Assembly: GCA_963724945.1 (NCBI GenBank) | Contig: CAVRWL010000003.1 | Coordinates: forward strand, 992,001-1,056,000 | Source of the DNA: Hyphomicrobium_A sp963724945 | GTDB taxonomy: Bacteria > Pseudomonadota > Alphaproteobacteria > Rhizobiales > Hyphomicrobiaceae | Reading direction: 5' to 3' | DNA: 64,000 bases | In this document: one piece after another, positions 18,001 to 25,731 of the stretch | Layout: every line of letters begins with the position of its first letter | How positions within the stretch are numbered: position 1 is the first letter of the stretch | Notes under the pieces: generated by a model | Database searches by the model: none | What the model saw: the letters and a program-made list of their open reading frames with translations, nothing else | What the model was told of the DNA's origin: nothing | Translations under genes and position numbers: made by a program

Positions 18001-18496
18001 CCTCCAGGATGCGGCGGCGCTGCTCGGGTTTGGCGTTGACGATCTCGCCGATCTGGCCCTGGCGCACCAGTGCCGGGGAGCGGGCCCCGGTCGCGGCGTC
18101 CTCGAACAGGATCTTGACGTCACGGGCGCGCGCCTCGCGGCCGTTGATGCGGTAGGCGGAGCCCGCCTCGCGCTCGATGCGGCGCGTGATCTCGATTGTG
18201 TCGGTGCCGTTGAACTCGGCCGGCGCCTTGCGCTCGGCGTTGTCGAGGAAGATCGTCACCTCCGCCGAGTTGCGGGCCGGCCGCGTGTTGGTGCCGGAGA
18301 AGATGACGTCGTCCATGGCGGCAGCGCGCATGCTCTTGTGCGAGCTCTCGCCCATAACCCACCGCAGCGCCTCGAGCAGGTTCGATTTCCCGCAGCCGTT
18401 GGGCCCGACGACGCCCGTCAGGCCCGGCTCGATCACGAGCTCGGTCGGCTCCACGAAGGACTTGAAGCCCAACAGCCTCAGGCGACTGATCTTCAT
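15035..18496 (-). CDS. smc: Chromosome segregation protein SMC
   Basis: A 1153-residue SMC ATPase of the condensin complex. The start is the ATG at 18496 (MKISRLRLLGFKSF), the universal SMC beginning; the frame upstream to 18703 overlaps the next gene and is not used. Walker A is GPNGCGKSN at residues 31-39. Two long coiled coils flank a hinge near residues 500-660. The C-terminal head has the signature LSGGEQSLTALSL, Walker B CVLDEVDAPLDD and a D-loop. No scpA or scpB is adjacent. A DsbA-like gene precedes it on the same strand by 50 bp. Confidence 0.97.
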   Translation of the reverse strand: MKISRLRLLGFKSFVEPTELVIEPGLTGVVGPNGCGKSNLLEALRWVMGESSHKSMRAAAMDDVIFSGTNTRPARNSAEVTIFLDNAERKAPAEFNGTDTIEITRRIEREAGSAYRINGREARARDVKILFEDAATGARSPALVRQGQIGEIVNAKPEQRRRILEDAAGIAGLHSRRHEAELRLKATEANLARLNDVLGQLGSQVESLKRQARAARRYKEISSEIRRQEALLFHLSWLDAQALVEAEEAALRDALGALATATQAETQALAEEARLADALSPLREEEAKRAAVLSRLRLEEETFEAEARRSAERERELKARAEQLSGDIAREDALIAEARDILSNLAAEVEALEAAEAGADAREEEARVRLAVADEGLKAAEARFNELTAAVAERRAKRDSLEAGLAERQALVAKLESQLAELDAQTREIAGRAPDAQKLAQITDAGKRLAEEIARLEVQALAAEDKAHALITTSDAAREESATARLALASLRAERETLVKLLIGARHSDFPPIVDRLRVEPGYEAALGAALGDDLEAPAAEDAPVHWRQIPVARGDGALPAGAEPLGVHVEAPPELDRRLKQTGIVASHEDGRRLQPQLKPGQRLVTRAGDLWRWDGFTAAAEGVTPAAQRLAERNRLSLIEADEARAHATANASAEAERKALEASTSAQKDEQRLRQLWREAQSMLAKTRESLTTIERAARETESKLAAVAGARARAEQDLVLAKEAQSTAEDALSVFSSAEDPEPALAAALIAVEARRSAFADARACILELERERRARSERCAAIDVERGRWTTRSGGASQQIDALRQRLQEARSELEGLADMPERIEARRAKLLSALSEAERARQVAADGLSEAESALKVGVQTLRAAQAAVTEGREARARTEARLEGARTRRQDAARQIREALGVAPEGCLAVAEVEAGSELPPLAEVERKLANLKADRERLGGVNLQADDELVTLGAQVTGLDAERADVEQAIAKLRSAIGQLNREAHKRLTDAFEAVDAHFRKLFTTLFGGGEARLEMIEGEDPLEGGLEIIAKPPGKKPATLSLLSGGEQSLTALSLIFAVFLTNPSPICVLDEVDAPLDDANVDRFCRLLEAMASETATRFMVITHHPMTMARMSRLFGVTMAEKGISQLVSVDLETAQRFREAV

Positions 18497-18546
18497 CTCG
18501 TACCTTAAGAACGCGCGGAGTGGCTTGGCCGAGCGAGTCGGCCGTT

Positions 18547-19356
18547 TCAGCCCTGCGTGGACGCGGCCGCGTGCGCCTTGATGAGCGGCTCGACCATTGC
18601 CCGGATTTCCTCGATCGTGAGCGCCTTCTTCACGAGCGTGCTCCCGACGAAGAAGTTGGGCGTGCCGATGATGCCGAGCGTGCGCCCGCGATCCTTGACC
18701 CACTTCAACCCGTCGATCATGGATTGATTCTCGCGGCAGGCGTCAAACTGCTGGCGCGTCATCCCCACCTGCGAGGCTACCTGGAATATGCGATCGAGCC
18801 GCACCTCCAGGGAGACCCAGGTGGGCTGCTGCGCGAGGAACTTGCCGTAAAGCTCCAGGTATTTCTCCGGCTTGGCGCAGCGCAGCGCGATCGTGGCAGC
18901 GCCCGACGCCTTGCCGATCGGGAACTCGCGCAGGATGTAGCGCACCTTGCCGGTGTCGATGAATTCCTTCTTGAGCTTGGGGAACGTCTCTTTGTGGAAG
19001 CGCCGGCAGTAGGGGCAAGTGAGCGAGGCGTACTGCACGATGGTGACGGGAGCGTCCGCGCGGCCGAACGCCATTTCCGGCAGCGTGCCCGTCTTCATGA
19101 TGTCGGCGATCGTCGGGTGCGCGATCACCTGGCGTCCGCCCGGCGGGGTCTCGGTGTGGGTGGCGAATGGATTAAAGCCGTCCGCTTGCGCGGTCTCGCC
19201 GCCGGCCTCGGCCGGAGAATAGTCCGTGGAAGCCGTGCCCGGGCTCGGGATCTCGCTGGTCGTCAAGGCGCCGGTGGAAAACACGTTGCCGCTCGTGCAA
19301 CCTGCAAGCGATGCAGGCAGCAGCAGCAGCGCAGTGAGGGCGCCCGTCCTCTTCAC
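18547..19356 (-). CDS. DsbA-family thiol-disulfide lipoprotein (CPYC)
   Basis: A 269-residue protein with a signal sequence ending in a lipobox SLAGC, so predicted to be membrane-tethered on the periplasmic side. A disordered ~60-residue linker is followed by a DsbA/Com1-like thioredoxin fold: active site SLTCPYCRRFH, a C-terminal cis-Pro loop GTPNFFVG and the intervening helical domain. It should catalyse or isomerise disulfides in exported proteins. It lies 8 bp downstream of a second DsbA-like gene that carries a frameshift, in a tandem pair probably arising by duplication. Confidence 0.9.
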   Translation of the reverse strand: MKRTGALTALLLLPASLAGCTSGNVFSTGALTTSEIPSPGTASTDYSPAEAGGETAQADGFNPFATHTETPPGGRQVIAHPTIADIMKTGTLPEMAFGRADAPVTIVQYASLTCPYCRRFHKETFPKLKKEFIDTGKVRYILREFPIGKASGAATIALRCAKPEKYLELYGKFLAQQPTWVSLEVRLDRIFQVASQVGMTRQQFDACRENQSMIDGLKWVKDRGRTLGIIGTPNFFVGSTLVKKALTIEEIRAMVEPLIKAHAAASTQG

Positions 19357-19364
19357 CCCTCAAC

Positions 19365-20061
19365 TCAGCTCTTGGCCAGCAGCGGCTCGATCATCTTGTC
19401 GAACGCTTCGATCGTCGGCGCGCCCTCCAGATGCTTGCCGTTGACGAAGAATGTCGGCGTCGCGCTGACGCCGAACACTTCGGAGGCGCGCTTCCGGCCG
19501 GCGGTGATGTTGTCGAGGAGCTTCTGGTCGGTCAGGCACTTGTCGAACGAACTCTTGGGTGAAGCCCGCCTGCTTGGCGATCTCGAACAGCTTCGGAACG
19601 GGATTGCCCTCGACGAATGCCCAATCGGCCTGCTTGGCAAACAGCACCTCGATCAGCGGGAACGTCTTGTCGCCGCCGGCGCAGCGCGCGAGCATGGATG
19701 CGGCGGCGGCCAGGTTGTCGAGCGGGAACTCGCGGAACACGAAGTGGATCTTGCCCGTATCGATGTACTTCTTCTTGAAGTCGGGCCACACGTCCTTGGC
19801 GAAATGAGCGCAATGGCTGCAGGTCATCGACGCGTACTCGACCACGGTCACCTTGGCGTCGGCAGGCCCCAGCGTCAGCTCGCCGAGCGGGCCCGGCTTC
19901 ATCAGCTCCTCGACGGGCACCTCGGACGGCCCCTTCTGCTGAGCGAGGGCGGGGAAGGCGCTAAGCCCGGCACCCGCAGCGAGCGCCAAGGCGCCGATCG
20001 TCGCCAGCAGCTCGCGCCGCGAAAGCATTCTCCGGCCGGACAGGATCCTTGCTGTGACCAC
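19365..20061 (-). pseudogene. DsbA-family thiol-disulfide protein (CSHC), disrupted by a 1-base frameshift
   Basis: Start is the GTG at 20061, with AAGGAG 6 nt upstream. The leader contains SRRELL followed by a hydrophobic stretch and AFPALA, a Tat-like signal. The thioredoxin fold carries MTCSHCAHFAKDVWPDF. Near 19550 the frame breaks: the first part reads ...KQAGFTQE and the C-terminal part continues one frame over as SFDKCLTDQKLLDN, then the cis-Pro loop ATPTFFVNGKHLEG and the end at 19365. Restoring one base (one A too many in GAACTC on the plus strand, 19549-19554) gives a ~230-residue intact protein. I cannot tell a real mutation from a sequencing error; similar indels occur elsewhere in the window. 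Confidence 0.85.
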
Positions 20062-20195
20062 GTGGCTCTCCTTGTTAGTGCGTTGACGGGCGCTTGGAGG
20101 CCCGGCCGAGCTTGGGACGCCGCCTAGCATGCGACGAGCTTTGCAATAAGGCAAAAAGGCCCTGAATGCCAAGTGAATGAGGGCTAATGCCGCGG

Positions 20196-20765
20196 CTAGC
20201 CGGCGGCGCGGGCGCGGGCCGAAAGGCCCGATTTGAGCTTGGCCAGGGCCGCGCGCAGGCGCTCGTCCGCGATCGCTGCAAGCTCGGGTGCGGCGCATGG
20301 CGCGGGCGCAGCCGGGGGTGGGGCCGCAGGCTTTACCCGGCGCGCGAGCGGGGCCTGCTTGAGGCGCAGCTCGGCAATCGCGCCGTAGCCGAAATAGCCA
20401 TTGATCCGCTCGATGATCTGCCGGCCCCCATATTCGACGTCGAGCGCACGCGCCGGGTCGACCCGCAAGACGAGGACGGCGCCGGGGCGCCCTTCTGCGC
20501 CGGCCTCGACGTCGGCCCCGATCGATACGTTGCGCGGCCATTTGAGCCGCTCAGGCAGCGTGAAGCCGGCCATCTCCTCGCCGACGATCGCGGCCCAGTC
20601 CGTCAACAATGTCGCGGCGGAAAAGCCGTATTTCTCGAAGGCCTTGCGCGTCAGCTTGGGTACGTAAGACCCGACTGCGCGCGCCGAGACATAGTCGCGC
20701 TTGTGCGTGGCTTGGGCGCCCGGGCTGGCCGCCCTTCGCGCTGCGTGCAGGGATTGGCTCGACAT
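20196..20765 (-). CDS. DUF721 / DciA-like protein
   Basis: A 189-residue protein. The central part (TRKAFEKYGFSAATLLTDWAAIVG, then a short beta-rich section with VLVLRVDPARALDVEYGG and QIIERINGYFGY) matches the DUF721 family, which includes DciA, the ancestral loader/operator of the replicative helicase DnaB. The alphaproteobacterial version has a long Pro/Ala-rich C-terminal tail, as here. It lies upstream of the DsbA pair, divergent from mutY, a placement seen in other Rhizobiales. DciA function is inferred from family membership. Confidence 0.8.
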   Translation of the reverse strand: MSSQSLHAARRAASPGAQATHKRDYVSARAVGSYVPKLTRKAFEKYGFSAATLLTDWAAIVGEEMAGFTLPERLKWPRNVSIGADVEAGAEGRPGAVLVLRVDPARALDVEYGGRQIIERINGYFGYGAIAELRLKQAPLARRVKPAAPPPAAPAPCAAPELAAIADERLRAALAKLKSGLSARARAAG

Positions 20766-20855
20766 GGGTGGGTGCTTTGCGCCTTCGAGTGTTTCCAGCG
20801 GCTTTGCCGACGCTTACCATCGAGCATCGATTCGCGGGAGCGCGGAGAGGATCAT

Positions 20856-21962
20856 TTGACCGCTGTTGCGCGAAAGCAACTGCCACTCCGGCCTGCCGGG
20901 CCCGATACGGTCGATGCGCTGCTCGCCTGGTACGACGAGGAGCGCCGCGACCTGCCGTGGCGCGTTGCGCCGGGCCGCCGGGCGGATCCCTACCGCGTGT
21001 GGCTCAGCGAGATCATGCTGCAGCAGACGACGGTCAAGGCCGTCATCCCCTACTACCTGAAGTTCCTCAAGTGGTGGCCGACGGTCGAAGCGCTCGCAGC
21101 TGCCTCGCTCGATGATGTTTTGGCGGCGTGGGCAGGGCTTGGCTACTACTCGCGCGCGCGCAACCTGTACAAGTGCGCCATCGTCGTCGCGCGCGACTAT
21201 GATGGCGAGTTTCCGCAAAGCGCAGCCGAGCTACAGGAATTGCCGGGCGTCGGGCCCTACACCGCGGCGGCGATTGCGGCGATCGCCTTCGGCGAGCCAA
21301 CGACGCCCGTCGACGGCAATGTGGAACGCGTCGTCGCCCGCCTCTTCGCCGTGCGCCAGCCGCTTCCCGCCGCCAAGAGCGAATTGCGCCACCTCGCCGC
21401 GACGCTGACGCCTGAGGCGCGACCCGGCGACTTCGCGCAAGCGATGATGGACTTGGGCGCCGGCATCTGCACGCCGCGCCGGCCGTCCTGCCTCGTCTGC
21501 CCGGTGCAGACGGACTGCGCCGCCAATGCGCACGGGGTCGCAGAGCAGCTGCCGATGCGCGGGGTGCGTGCGGAGCGCCCCTTGCGCCTCGGCATCGCCT
21601 TCGTCGCACTTCGCGAGGACGGCTGCGTGCTTCTGCGCCGGCGTCCGGAGGCCGGACTTCTGGGCGGCATGCTCGAGGTGCCCTCGACCGGCTGGGACGA
21701 TCTAATGCCGCCTGTGAAGGATGCGCTGAAGGCAGCGCCGCTCAAAGCCGACTGGTGGCTGGTGCCGGGAACGGTTGTGCATACGTTCACGCACTTCCGG
21801 CTGGAGCTCGTCGTCTACCGCGCGCTGGTGCCGGCCAATGCCACGCTCACCTTCTGGGCCGAGCCCGATCGCTGCCGCTGGGTGAGGCGTCGCGATCTTT
21901 CTTCCTCAGCGCTGCCGAGCGTCATGCGCAAGGTCATCGCGCATGGCCTGAAGGAGATGTGA
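20856..21962 (+). CDS. mutY: A/G-specific adenine DNA glycosylase MutY
   Basis: A 368-residue base-excision enzyme that removes adenine opposite 8-oxoguanine. I chose the TTG at 20856 because GGAGAGG lies 5 nt upstream; there is no suitable ATG. Catalytic Glu52 is in SEIMLQQTT, the helix-hairpin-helix is LPGVGPYTAAAI and the catalytic Asp152 is in TPVDGNVERV. Four [4Fe-4S] cysteines (204, 211, 214, 220) fit C-X6-C-X2-C-X5-C. The C-terminal ~130 residues form the NUDIX-like 8-oxoG recognition domain. It is divergent from the DUF721 gene. Confidence 0.96.
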   Translation: MTAVARKQLPLRPAGPDTVDALLAWYDEERRDLPWRVAPGRRADPYRVWLSEIMLQQTTVKAVIPYYLKFLKWWPTVEALAAASLDDVLAAWAGLGYYSRARNLYKCAIVVARDYDGEFPQSAAELQELPGVGPYTAAAIAAIAFGEPTTPVDGNVERVVARLFAVRQPLPAAKSELRHLAATLTPEARPGDFAQAMMDLGAGICTPRRPSCLVCPVQTDCAANAHGVAEQLPMRGVRAERPLRLGIAFVALREDGCVLLRRRPEAGLLGGMLEVPSTGWDDLMPPVKDALKAAPLKADWWLVPGTVVHTFTHFRLELVVYRALVPANATLTFWAEPDRCRWVRRRDLSSSALPSVMRKVIAHGLKEM

Positions 21963-21991
21963 AAAATGCCCGCCTCAAGCTGAGGCGGGCA
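21961..21991 (-). terminator. Rho-independent terminator for the small secreted-protein gene
   Basis: TGCCCGCCTCA (21967-21977) and TGAGGCGGGCA (21981-21991) form a perfect 11-bp stem with a 3-nt loop. On the minus strand the stem is followed by a run of five T (A-run 21962-21966 on the plus strand), a classical intrinsic terminator for the gene at 21999-22214. It overlaps the mutY stop codon, so it may also act on mutY mRNA stability. Confidence 0.85.
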
Positions 21992-21998
21992 AGCGCAA

Positions 21999-22214
21999 TC
22001 AAGAGTGCTCTTGCTGCTGCGTGGCCGCGGTCCCATGCAGATAGATCGTATGAGCCTTGGCTGGGTGCGGGTGTTGCTCCTGGTAGAAGCTCCAGCTGCC
22101 GGGATCGCCATTCCCGTAGCCGAGGTAGGACGCGTTTGCCGCGAGCGTCGAGACGCCCATGAGCAGAGCCGCAGCGAGTGAGCCGGCGGCGACGTTTCTC
22201 AAAGCGTGTTTCAT
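21999..22214 (-). CDS. Small secreted protein of unknown function
   Basis: A 71-residue protein. The ATG at 22214 is preceded by AAAGGAGA at 7-8 nt, a strong ribosome site that separates it from the longer upstream frame. The N-terminal ~29 residues are a signal peptide (ending near LAANAS); the mature peptide is only ~42 residues, Gly/Tyr- and His-rich with the sequence EQHPHP and ending in QQQEHS. No family recognised. It has its own terminator, which supports a real transcript. Confidence 0.65.
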   Translation of the reverse strand: MKHALRNVAAGSLAAALLMGVSTLAANASYLGYGNGDPGSWSFYQEQHPHPAKAHTIYLHGTAATQQQEHS

Positions 22215-22559
22215 CGCTTTTCTCCTTTGTGCTGCGCGACCTCCCGTGGCGCTCTCAAGAGGACATCTGTTCGCGGGAACGCGCAGCGACAAGGCGCCTT
22301 TGGTCTCGCATACGGATTGGTAAGGCGAGCGACATCTCGCGGTGAGAACGGTGACCGCGGCGCCCTCGTCCAGCGCCGGCATTTGCCCACCGTCGTTTGC
22401 CGTCCCGGGGGGCTTTGCGCCCATCAAGTGCTGCGACCGTGGCCCAACGGTCACCCTCGGTTAACGAGCTGCAGCTAAGGTCTCAAATTGGGACGGGCCC
22501 GGGGTCGGCCGATGCGCTGCACCGTGGTCCTTGAGCGGCAGATGATCGAGGAGCCTCCA
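22215..22559. other. 345-bp divergent intergenic region
   Basis: This gap separates two divergently transcribed small exported proteins and must hold both promoters. I see no confident -35/-10 pair, tRNA or riboswitch. A TGTTCGCGGGAACGC segment near 22268 is partly symmetrical, and a similar TTCGCGGGAGCGC lies before mutY near 20831, but both may be coincidental GC-rich sequence. Frames crossing it lack coding character. Confidence 0.5.
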
Positions 22560-22877
22560 ATGCGGATCACACTTTTCGTCGGAGCGGCGGCCACCGCGGG
22601 CCTTCTGGCGCTCATCGCACCGGCAGCGGCGATGCCCGGCGCCGGTCTTGGCCAAAGCGCCAAGACGTCGACGCCAAGCCCGGTCGAAAAGGTTGAGTTC
22701 GTGCGCCGCGCCGACGGGAGCATCTACTACCGGCGTCCGAATTGGGATGGCCAAGCGACCCATTACTTCTATTACCGGGGCTACGCCTACCCCTACAACC
22801 CGGGCTATACCTACCGCCTGACGCGCGGCGAGCTGCGCCCGTCCGACCGCTTGCGCCGCTATAAGCTCTCCGAATAG
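22560..22877 (+). CDS. Small secreted protein with Tyr-rich C-terminus
   Basis: A 105-residue protein beginning at the ATG at 22560, with GAGGAG upstream; the frame also has an ATG at 22542. Residues 1-24 form a signal peptide ending APAAA. The mature part has VEFVRRADGSIYYRRP, then HYFYYRGYAYPYNPGYTYR and a basic end. It looks like a periplasmic or surface protein; I do not recognise a family. A strong hairpin follows 23 bp after the stop. Confidence 0.6.
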   Translation: MRITLFVGAAATAGLLALIAPAAAMPGAGLGQSAKTSTPSPVEKVEFVRRADGSIYYRRPNWDGQATHYFYYRGYAYPYNPGYTYRLTRGELRPSDRLRRYKLSE

Positions 22878-22892
22878 CTATCGCCGACCGAA

Positions 22893-22948
22893 ACGGCTCA
22901 AACGGTGTCGGACTCTCCGGGTCCGACACCGTTGAAGTATCTGAGCCG
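22893..22948. terminator. Long two-tier hairpin between convergent genes
   Basis: AACGGTGTCGGAC (22901-22913) pairs perfectly with GTCCGACACCGTT (22921-22933) around a 7-nt loop. Outside it ACGGCTCA (22893-22900) pairs with TGAGCCGT (22941-22948), leaving an 8-nt bulge on one side. It fills the gap between the convergent small secreted-protein gene and the flavin monooxygenase gene. No U-tract is present, so it is either a Rho-type barrier, a bidirectional terminator or a REP-like palindrome. Confidence 0.7.
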
Positions 22949-22958
22949 TCGCCGTGTG

Positions 22959-24317
22959 TCAGCCGTTGACGGCGAGCGCGCCGTCGGCCGCTTCGTTCTC
23001 GTAGAACGCGGGATCGAACGGGGCGCGCGGCTCCTTCTCGGCGAGAATGCGGTCGCGCCTGCGCAGGAGCGGCAACAGGTAGTGCGTGAGCTTGATCATG
23101 CGGCGCGCGCTGACCGGATTGACGAGGTGGCTCTTGGGCACTTTGAGCCCGCGCCACTTGAGGATGTAGCCGATCGGCAGCTCCATCTCGTCTTGCATGG
23201 CGATCATCTCGGCGTAGAGGTTGGCGGCGGGCGTCAGAAGCGTCCCGAAGCCGTTGCGCGCCTGCGCCCAGCCGACGATGTAGAGATTCTTCACCGTGTC
23301 GGGGAAGGCACCGCCGTAGACGTGCACCACGCCGTTCTCGATCGTCACTAAGCCATTGGGCAGGAATGGGATCGTGTTGTTGAACCCAGTGGCGGCGACG
23401 ACCATGTCGTACTCGACCACGCTGCCGTCGGTGAAATGCACCTTGGAGCCTGAGAAGCGCGAAATGTCGGGGCGCGGCTTGATCCGTCCCTGGCGCAGGT
23501 AGCCGAGCACGTCGGTGCCGAAGGCGGGATGGCGCTCGAAGAGCTTGTGCTCGGGGTGCTTGAGACCGTAGGCGCGATAGTCGCCGATGAAGATCCAAAC
23601 GAGCGCGCGCAGGATCGCCCGCTGCACGAGCTCGGGCAGCCCCCAGATCGGCAGATCGGTGAGCGGGATGCCGAAGGCGGTCTTCGGCAGGAACCAGTAG
23701 CCCGAGCGCAGGCTCCAATCGCAGGAGGCGCCGATGCGAGCCGCCTCGCAGGCGATGTCGCAGCCGGAGTTGCCGCCGCCGATGACGAGCACGCGCTTGT
23801 CATGCAGTTGCCGCGGCTCCTCGTAGTCCTTGGAGTGGATGAACGTGCCCATGAAGCGGCCGGGATAATCGGGATAGCGCTTGTCCCAGTGGTGGCCGTT
23901 GCACACGACCACGCCCTTGTAGACGCGCTCCTCGCCGTTATCGAGCTTGACCCGCCAGCTCTCGTCGGCGAGCGGGACCGCGCGCACGATCTTCTTGCGG
24001 AACTCGATGCCCTCGCTCACGCCGCGGTCGTGCGCGTAGCTTTCGAGGTAGCTGCGCATCTGCTGGGTGGAGGGAAAATCTGGGTAGTGGTCGGGCATGG
24101 GATAGTCGGCGTAGCCGGTCGAGCGCTTCGACGACACGATGTGGACGCCCTGATAGATGCCCTGGCACCAGTTGCCGCCGACGCCGTCGTTGGCGTCGAC
24201 GTGATCATAGGCAACACCGCGGCGACGCAGCGCGTCAGCCATGGCCAGGCCGACGGGGCCAGCGCCGATGACGAGTAGACGATCGAGTCTCGATGAGGTG
24301 CCCCGCATGCCTCCCAC
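22959..24317 (-). CDS. Flavin-containing monooxygenase family protein
   Basis: A 452-residue FAD/NADPH enzyme. The FAD Rossmann motif is VIGAGPVGLAMADAL near the N-terminus, the FMO/BVMO fingerprint is FMGTFIHSKDYEEP and the NADPH Rossmann motif is VIGGGNSGCDIACE; the later ATGFNN motif is also present. Such enzymes oxygenate N, S or ketone substrates; the substrate here cannot be read. Starts at GTG 24317 and ATG 24308 are three codons apart; GGGAGG precedes the second by only 1 nt, so the first is used. It is followed by no obvious operon partner. Confidence 0.88.
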   Translation of the reverse strand: MGGMRGTSSRLDRLLVIGAGPVGLAMADALRRRGVAYDHVDANDGVGGNWCQGIYQGVHIVSSKRSTGYADYPMPDHYPDFPSTQQMRSYLESYAHDRGVSEGIEFRKKIVRAVPLADESWRVKLDNGEERVYKGVVVCNGHHWDKRYPDYPGRFMGTFIHSKDYEEPRQLHDKRVLVIGGGNSGCDIACEAARIGASCDWSLRSGYWFLPKTAFGIPLTDLPIWGLPELVQRAILRALVWIFIGDYRAYGLKHPEHKLFERHPAFGTDVLGYLRQGRIKPRPDISRFSGSKVHFTDGSVVEYDMVVAATGFNNTIPFLPNGLVTIENGVVHVYGGAFPDTVKNLYIVGWAQARNGFGTLLTPAANLYAEMIAMQDEMELPIGYILKWRGLKVPKSHLVNPVSARRMIKLTHYLLPLLRRRDRILAEKEPRAPFDPAFYENEAADGALAVNG

Positions 24318-24470
24318 TCAACTCTAATCCGCATTTATCGGTGCCGCTGAATTAACGTTATCCGCGGGCGCCGTCTACTGTTGGTTGGTGCATGACAACG
24401 CGCGCACCCTAATAACTGGTTCGATTCCAAGGCCGAGCGCAAATGTCGCAACCTGCACGGTGGGGTAGTC

Positions 24471-25592
24471 TCAACTGGCAGCGACAACCGTCTGCGTCGT
24501 GACGAGTCCGAGCTGACGTTTCGCTTGCTCGCGCAAGAGGTCGATGGGTTTCAGCTTTCCGTCCGCCTCGAAATGCCAGAACGTCCATCCGTTGCAGGCC
24601 GACTTGCCTTGTACGAACGCACCAAGGCGGTGGATCGATCCTTGCGCGCCGCCATAGCTCAAAGTGCCGTCGGCCTTCACCTCGGCGCGGATGCGCTTGC
24701 GTGCGTCCAAGAGCGTCGCACCGGGCTCCAGGAGGCGAAGCTCCACGATGGTGCCGAACGGCACCCGCGGCTCTGCGCGCTTCGACCGCTGCGTCTCGAG
24801 CGCGGACGGCGTGAGCGGCGTGACCTTGGCGATGCGCTCCTCGGCCGCGTGAGCGTAGTCGGCGTCGCGCTCGATGCCGATGTAGCGCCTGCCCAAGCGC
24901 TTCGCCACGGCGCCGGTGGTGCCGGTGCCGAAGAAGGGATCGAGCACGACGTCGCCCGGCTTGGTCGAGGCGATGAGCACGCGGTGGAGCAATGCTTCCG
25001 GCTTCTGCGTCGGGTGCGCCTTGCGGCCGCCGTCGTCCTTGAGGCGCTCAGGCCCTGAGCAGATCGGGAACAGCCAGTCGGAGCGCATCTGCAAGTCGTC
25101 GTTCAGCGCTTTGAGGCTTTCGTAGTTGAAGGTGGCGCGTGCGCGCTGGTCGCGTGCGGCCCAAATGAGCGTCTCGTGCGCGTTGGTGAAGCGCTTGCCG
25201 CGGAAGTTCGGCATCGGGTTCACTTTGCGCCAGACGACGTCGTTTTGGATCCAGAAGCCCAGGTCTTGCAGCGCGGCGCCGAGCCGGAAGATGTTGTGGT
25301 AGGAGCCGATGACCCAGATGGCGCCATCGGGCTTCAGGACGCGGCGGCACTCGGCGAGCCAGGCGCGGGAGAACTTGTCGTAGTCGGCGAAGCTCGCGAA
25401 TTTGTCCCACGCGTCGTCGACGCCGTCGACGCGCGTGTTGTTGGGGCGCATCAAATCGGAGCTGAGCTGCAGATTATAAGGGGGATCGGCGAAGACGAGA
25501 TCGACGCTTCGCTCGGGCAGGCCTTTCAGGGCCTTGAGGCAATCGCCGACGATGACGCGACTGGCCGTGGATAGGGAACGACGCAAATCCAT
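24471..25592 (-). CDS. ccrM: CcrM-type adenine DNA methyltransferase (GANTC)
   Basis: A 373-residue beta-class N6-adenine methyltransferase. DPPY lies at residues 36-39 and the SAM motif at DPFFGTGTTG (~residue 220). The C-terminal extension with SIHRLGAFVQGKSACNGWTFWHFE is the characteristic CcrM domain. CcrM methylates GANTC behind the fork and times cell-cycle transcription in alphaproteobacteria. No cognate restriction enzyme is present, as expected for an orphan methylase. A GACTC site lies in its upstream region. Confidence 0.96.
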   Translation of the reverse strand: MDLRRSLSTASRVIVGDCLKALKGLPERSVDLVFADPPYNLQLSSDLMRPNNTRVDGVDDAWDKFASFADYDKFSRAWLAECRRVLKPDGAIWVIGSYHNIFRLGAALQDLGFWIQNDVVWRKVNPMPNFRGKRFTNAHETLIWAARDQRARATFNYESLKALNDDLQMRSDWLFPICSGPERLKDDGGRKAHPTQKPEALLHRVLIASTKPGDVVLDPFFGTGTTGAVAKRLGRRYIGIERDADYAHAAEERIAKVTPLTPSALETQRSKRAEPRVPFGTIVELRLLEPGATLLDARKRIRAEVKADGTLSYGGAQGSIHRLGAFVQGKSACNGWTFWHFEADGKLKPIDLLREQAKRQLGLVTTQTVVAAS

Positions 25593-25673
25593 GAACGCAA
25601 CTCTCGACTGTACGGATGAACGCTAAGAGGCCGCTGCTGATTGTGCGGCTTCCCCCCGACCTTAGACGGCGCG

Positions 25674-25678
25674 GACTC
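25674..25678. promoter_or_regulatory. GANTC site upstream of ccrM
   Basis: GACTC occurs 82 bp upstream of the ccrM start in the 139-bp gap to rnhB. In Caulobacter, methylation of GANTC in the ccrM promoter contributes to its timed expression; the same could hold here. One site only, so evidence is weak. Confidence 0.3.
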
Positions 25679-25731
25679 CCCTTGACCAGAAATTTTCAGT
25701 TTGTCTCAGCAACGCGAGGCCGCGCTGTCGG

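Noticed and set aside
24418..24430. tRNA-like T-loop GGTTCGATTCC
   Set aside because: The T-stem pairs only three of five positions, and no matching acceptor arm or anticodon arm is found upstream.
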